A DNA stretch of 64,000 bases, from contig NZ_NQKQ01000026.1 of NCBI RefSeq assembly GCF_002269505.1, positions 1 to 64,000 on the forward strand. Direction: 5' to 3'. Positions 60,579-64,000 of this stretch are shown here, piece after piece. Below the pieces are notes generated by a model that saw only the letters and a program-made list of their open reading frames with translations, was not told the DNA's origin and ran no database searches. How positions within the stretch are numbered: position 1 is the stretch's first letter; the number at the start of each line of letters is the position of its first letter. This DNA is from Pseudomonas fragi (GTDB taxonomy: Bacteria; Pseudomonadota; Gammaproteobacteria; Pseudomonadales; Pseudomonadaceae). A program made the position numbers and the translations under genes.

Positions 60579-61898
60579 ATGAAGAAGGCAAAACTTAGCC
60601 TCGCCTGGCAGATCCTGATTGGTCTGGTCCTCGGGATTGCAATCGGCGCGCTGCTCAACCATTTCAGTGCTGAAAAGGCCTGGTGGATCAGTAACGTTCT
60701 GCAACCTGCCGGCGATATCTTTATCCGTCTGATCAAGATGATCGTAATCCCAATCGTGATTTCCTCACTGGTTGTCGGGATTGCAGGCGTGGGAGATGCG
60801 AAGAAACTCGGTCGTATCGGTTTTAAAACCATCATTTACTTCGAGGTGGTCACCACCATCGCGATCCTGGTCGGCCTGGTGCTGGCCAACGTGTTCCAAC
60901 CCGGTGCCGGGATCGACATGAGCACCCTGGGCACGGTCGATATCTCCAAGTACGCGGCCACGGCTGCTGAAGTAACGCATGAACATGCGTTTATCGAGAC
61001 CATCCTCAACCTGATTCCATCGAACATCTTCGCGGCCATGGCTCGCGGTGAGATGTTGCCGATCATCTTCTTCTCGGTGCTCTTCGGTCTCGGTCTGTCG
61101 AGCCTGAACGCCGAACTGCGCGACCCGCTGGTGAAAACCTTCCAGGGCGTGTCCGAGTCGATGTTCAAAGTCACTCACATGATCATGAACTACGCGCCAA
61201 TCGGTGTGTTTGCCCTGATCGCCGTGACTGTCGCCAACTTCGGTTTCGCCTCGCTGGTGCCACTGGCCAAGCTGGTGCTGCTGGTTTATGGCGCCATCCT
61301 GTTCTTCGCCGTAGCTGTACTGGGCCTGATTGCCAAGCTGTTCGGCTTCTCGGTGTTCAAGCTGATCCGCATCTTCAAGGATGAACTGGTTCTGGCTTAC
61401 TCCACCGCCAGCTCCGAAACCGTGCTGCCACGTGTGATTGAGAAGATGGAAGCCTACGGCTGCCCGAAAGCGATCTGCAGCTTTGTGGTACCGACCGGCT
61501 ACTCGTTCAACCTTGACGGTTCGACCCTGTACCAGAGCATCGCGGCAATCTTTATCGCCCAGTTGTATGGCATCGATCTGTCGATCAGCCAGCAACTGCT
61601 GCTGGTTCTGACCCTGATGGTGACCTCCAAAGGCATCGCCGGTGTACCGGGCGTATCCTTCGTGGTACTGCTGGCGACCCTGGGCAGCGTGGGCATCCCG
61701 CTGGAAGGTCTGGCCTTTATCGCCGGTGTTGACCGTGTGATGGACATGGCCCGTACGGCCCTGAACGTGATCGGTAACGCCCTGGCGGTACTGGTAATCT
61801 CCCGCTGGGAAGGCATGTACGACAGTGCCAAGGGCGAGCGCTACTGGAACTCGCTGCCGCACTGGCGCAGCAAGGAAGCCCTGCCAAAAGGTGAGTAA
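60579..61898 (+). CDS. gltP: Glutamate/aspartate:proton symporter GltP
   Basis: A 439-residue dicarboxylate/amino acid:cation symporter (DAACS family) with about eight helices and two re-entrant loops. Signatures are STASSETVLPRVIEKME (serine-rich loop HP1), PTGYSFNLDGSTLYQSIAAIFIAQ and the later GIAGVPGVSFVVLLATLGSVGIP (HP2). A GTAAGGG site precedes the ATG. A terminator follows. Confidence 0.94.
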   Translation: MKKAKLSLAWQILIGLVLGIAIGALLNHFSAEKAWWISNVLQPAGDIFIRLIKMIVIPIVISSLVVGIAGVGDAKKLGRIGFKTIIYFEVVTTIAILVGLVLANVFQPGAGIDMSTLGTVDISKYAATAAEVTHEHAFIETILNLIPSNIFAAMARGEMLPIIFFSVLFGLGLSSLNAELRDPLVKTFQGVSESMFKVTHMIMNYAPIGVFALIAVTVANFGFASLVPLAKLVLLVYGAILFFAVAVLGLIAKLFGFSVFKLIRIFKDELVLAYSTASSETVLPRVIEKMEAYGCPKAICSFVVPTGYSFNLDGSTLYQSIAAIFIAQLYGIDLSISQQLLLVLTLMVTSKGIAGVPGVSFVVLLATLGSVGIPLEGLAFIAGVDRVMDMARTALNVIGNALAVLVISRWEGMYDSAKGERYWNSLPHWRSKEALPKGE

Positions 61899-61921
61899 CC
61901 TCGCCTGGTAGCGCAACTCCC

Positions 61922-61949
61922 ACAAACCCCGGCCTTGGTCGGGGTTTGT
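61922..61949 (+). terminator. Terminator after gltP
   Basis: ACAAACCCCG pairs with CGGGGTTTGT around an 8-base loop, followed by TG. It lies 23 bp after the gltP stop. Confidence 0.85.
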
Positions 61950-62002
61950 TGTTTCTGGGGGTAGGCCGCTATCATTCGCACCATCTTCCAGGAGTTTTCT
62001 TG

Positions 62003-63232
62003 ATGCTCAACGGCCTATGGCTCAGCTTTTTCGTCGTCGCTACTGTGTCGGCGCTCGCCCAATGGCTGGTGGGGGGCAACGCAGGGATCTTCTCAGCGAT
62101 CGTGGAAAGCATCTTCGCCATGGCCAAGTTGTCGGTCGAAGTGATGATTTTGCTCTTCGGCACACTGACCTTATGGCTCGGCTTTTTGCGTATTGCCGAA
62201 AAAGCCGGGATCGTCGACTGGCTGGGCAGGGCGCTGGGGCCGCTGTTCAAGCGCCTGATGCCGGAAGTCCCACCCGGCCATCCGGCGCTGGGCTTTATCA
62301 CCCTGAACTTCGCCGCCAACGGCCTGGGGCTGGATAACGCCGCCACGCCCATCGGCCTCAAGGCCATGCGTGCCCTGCAAGAACTCAACCCGAGCCCGAC
62401 CAGCGCGAGCAATGCGCAGATCCTGTTTCTGGTGCTTAACGCCTCGTCCCTGACCCTGTTGCCGGTCACTATTTTCATGTACCGCGCCCAGCAAGGGGCA
62501 CCGGACCCGACACTGGTATTCCTGCCGATTCTGCTGGCGACCAGTGCTTCGACCCTGGTCGGCTTGCTGTCGGTGGCCATTGTGCAGCGCCTGCGCCTGT
62601 GGGACCCGGTGGTGCTGGCGTACCTGGTGCCTGGCGCGCTGATCCTGGGCGGCTTCATGGCGTTGCTGGCAACCCTGTCAGCCACGGCGCTGGCAAGCTT
62701 GTCGTCGATCCTGGGCAACCTCACGCTGTTCGGCCTGATCATGTTGTTTCTGGTGATCGGAGCGCTGCGCAAGGTCAAGGTCTACGAAGCGTTTGTCGAA
62801 GGGGCCAAGGAAGGCTTCGACGTAGCGAAAAACCTGCTGCCGTACCTGGTGGCGATGCTGTGCGCGGTAGGTGTGCTGCGTGCTTCCGGAGCGCTGGACT
62901 TTGGCCTGGACGGTATTCGCCATGTGGTCGAGTGGCTGGGTTGGGATACGCGCTTTGTCGATGCGTTGCCAACGGCCATGGTCAAACCCTTTTCGGGCAG
63001 TGCGGCCCGGGCCTTGCTGATCGAGACCATGCAGACCCAGGGCGTGGACAGCTTCCCGGCGCTGGTGGCCGCCACGGTGCAGGGCAGTACGGAGACCACG
63101 TTCTATGTGCTGGCGGTGTACTTCGGCGCTGTCGGCATTCAGCGCGCCCGGCATGCGGTGGGCTGCGCCTTGCTGGCGGAACTGGCGGGCGTGGTGGCCG
63201 CTATTTTGGTGTGCTACTGGTTCTTTGGCTAA
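62003..63232 (+). CDS. Nucleoside recognition (Gate) domain membrane protein
   Basis: A 409-residue protein with about ten membrane helices. Features such as FAMAKLSVEVMILLFGTLTLWLG, FITLNFAANGLGLDNAATPIG and the C-terminal VKPFSGSAARALLIE and GSTETTFYVLAVYFGAVGI match two Gate domains, the pattern seen in a fusion of SpmA- and SpmB-like halves. The function is unknown in Pseudomonas. The ATG at 62003 has AGGAG upstream. Confidence 0.88.
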   Translation: MLNGLWLSFFVVATVSALAQWLVGGNAGIFSAIVESIFAMAKLSVEVMILLFGTLTLWLGFLRIAEKAGIVDWLGRALGPLFKRLMPEVPPGHPALGFITLNFAANGLGLDNAATPIGLKAMRALQELNPSPTSASNAQILFLVLNASSLTLLPVTIFMYRAQQGAPDPTLVFLPILLATSASTLVGLLSVAIVQRLRLWDPVVLAYLVPGALILGGFMALLATLSATALASLSSILGNLTLFGLIMLFLVIGALRKVKVYEAFVEGAKEGFDVAKNLLPYLVAMLCAVGVLRASGALDFGLDGIRHVVEWLGWDTRFVDALPTAMVKPFSGSAARALLIETMQTQGVDSFPALVAATVQGSTETTFYVLAVYFGAVGIQRARHAVGCALLAELAGVVAAILVCYWFFG

Positions 63233-63247
63233 GAGCACAGCGTTCAC

Positions 63248-63350
63248 AGCCCTGTAGTCGCTGCCGAGGGCTGCGAAGGGTTGCGGAGCAACCCGTTATT
63301 CTGAATTCTACGTGCCCCTCATCGCAGCCTTCGGCAGCGATTACAGGGCT
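63248..63350. repeat. Long inverted repeat, GTAGTCGCTGCCGA type (R7)
   Basis: AGCCCTGTAGTCGCTGCCGA at 63248 mirrors TCGGCAGCGATTACAGGGCT ending at 63350, with one mismatch. The interior has a GGGTTGC-GGA-GCAACCC hairpin. The right arm contains the last codons and TAA stop of the methyltransferase gene. Confidence 0.87.
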
Positions 63351-63982
63351 TGTGCAGCGGTTTTACGCCACACACTCACCAGCCACGGTTGCTGGTCACG
63401 GGGCAAGCCAGCGGGGCGGTAGTAGTGCTCCAGCTCGGCAAACCCTGCAGCCGTCAGCATCGCCCGCCAGTTCTGCAGATCGTGATAAGCGCCATAACGC
63501 TCACCGTTCCAGCCTTCACGGTTGTCGCCGCGCGGGTTGGAACTGAGCAGCACGCCGCCGGGTTTCAGAGCCGCGCGCAGCTTGCCCAAAACCTGACCCA
63601 GTTCCTGGGTCGGCACATGGAACAGTGAAGCATTGGCAAAGATCCCGTCGAAGCGTTCAGCGGGCAAGTCGAGCTTGAGAAAGTCCTGATGCCACACTTC
63701 ACAGCCGCTGTCTTCGCGGGCCATTTGGGTGAAACGTTCGGTGCCGTCCAGGCCGATTGCCACATGCCCAAGGCGGGTGAAGGCCTGCAGGTCGCGACCC
63801 GGCCCACAGCCGAAGTCCAGAAGGGTGAAGGGCGCCGGGCCTTGAATATGGCGCAGCAGGGCGTCGATATTCTGGCTGACATCGTGGTCGCGAGTGCCTT
63901 CACGAAATCCCTCGGCGCTCTGTTGATAGTGGCTCAGGGTCGTGGCGGCAATCTGTTCGAGGGTTTTTGCATCGAGGGTCAT
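63341..63982 (-). CDS. Class I SAM-dependent methyltransferase
   Basis: A 213-residue methyltransferase of the Methyltransf_11/25 type. Motif I is FTLLDFGCGPGRDLQAF (about 52-68), the acidic post-motif is HVAIGLDGTERF, motif IV is FDGIFANASLFHVP and then LKPGGVLLSSNPRGDNREG. The substrate is unknown. The gene is complete, starting 18 bases before the end of the window, and its stop lies in repeat R7. Confidence 0.9.
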   Translation of the reverse strand: MTLDAKTLEQIAATTLSHYQQSAEGFREGTRDHDVSQNIDALLRHIQGPAPFTLLDFGCGPGRDLQAFTRLGHVAIGLDGTERFTQMAREDSGCEVWHQDFLKLDLPAERFDGIFANASLFHVPTQELGQVLGKLRAALKPGGVLLSSNPRGDNREGWNGERYGAYHDLQNWRAMLTAAGFAELEHYYRPAGLPRDQQPWLVSVWRKTAAQAL

Positions 63983-64000
63983 CGCAGGCTCAGTCGGCGG

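Noticed and set aside
60765..61925. 386-codon frame antisense to gltP
   Set aside because: Composition is that of a shadow frame; gltP is certain.

Overview
The window is chromosomal DNA of a Pseudomonas species, most like the fluorescens/fragi side of the genus. This rests on gene content and order rather than on any search. The blocks rph-yicC-gmk-rpoZ-spoT-ridA, exbBD-tonB-oxyR-recG, HU-rubB-rubA-ubiC-ubiA, znuBC-zur-znuA-thrB-polA-engB-cc4-dsbA and algB-kinB-ampDh2 are all Pseudomonas hallmarks. The DNA is moderately GC-rich, with many long palindromic intergenic repeats of the Pseudomonas type. No rRNA, tRNA, CRISPR array, prophage or insertion sequence was seen.

Layout. 0.1-6.7 kb: RNA processing and the stringent response (rph, yicC, gmk, rpoZ, spoT, ridA) plus a lipoprotein. 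6.9-10.1 kb: an epimerase-like SDR protein and the exbB-exbD-tonB energy-coupling operon. 10.3-14.8 kb: oxyR, recG and a YbaK/HDOD fusion. 14.9-18.9 kb: an SCP2-like protein, HU, rubredoxin reductase and rubredoxin, and the first two ubiquinone genes ubiC-ubiA. 19-26.6 kb: a penicillin/AHL acylase-type Ntn hydrolase, a DUF6436 protein, an alpha/beta hydrolase, a 2OG oxygenase, a DUF523 protein and a beta-carbonic anhydrase. 26.9-35.2 kb: the complete aa3/caa3 cytochrome oxidase locus with its copper and heme A assembly genes. 35.3-37.9 kb: the methionine importer metNIQ. 38.1-40.2 kb: catalase HPII. 40.3-44.1 kb: zinc uptake and its regulator Zur. 44.2-54.2 kb: thrB, polA, engB, a broken cytochrome c5-type gene, cytochrome c4, dsbA and a diguanylate cyclase. 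54.4-60 kb: a small exported protein, the amidase AmpDh2, the AlgB-KinB two-component system and a small operon behind a sigma-54 promoter. 60.6-64 kb: GltP, a nucleoside-recognition (Gate) membrane protein and a methyltransferase.

Functional links. Envelope and oxidative stress recur: oxyR, katE, dsbA, algB-kinB, ampDh2, and a non-coding RNA between polA and engB that matches the position and promoter class of ErsA (AlgU/sigma-22). Respiration is represented by the cox locus, cytochrome c4, rubredoxins and ubiquinone synthesis.

Most notable observations: (i) an ErsA-like sRNA with a clear AlgU-type promoter at 48.5 kb; (ii) a decayed cytochrome c5-type gene at 49.5 kb; (iii) seven related long inverted repeats, six of them at the 3' ends of genes facing each other and two supplying the stop codon of the neighbouring gene; (iv) two copies of a second repeat, one inside the cox operon; (v) a sigma-54 promoter before a 94-residue protein and a DUF1328 protein, beside algB. 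I found no strong evidence for a wholly new multi-gene system. The window is mostly core genome.
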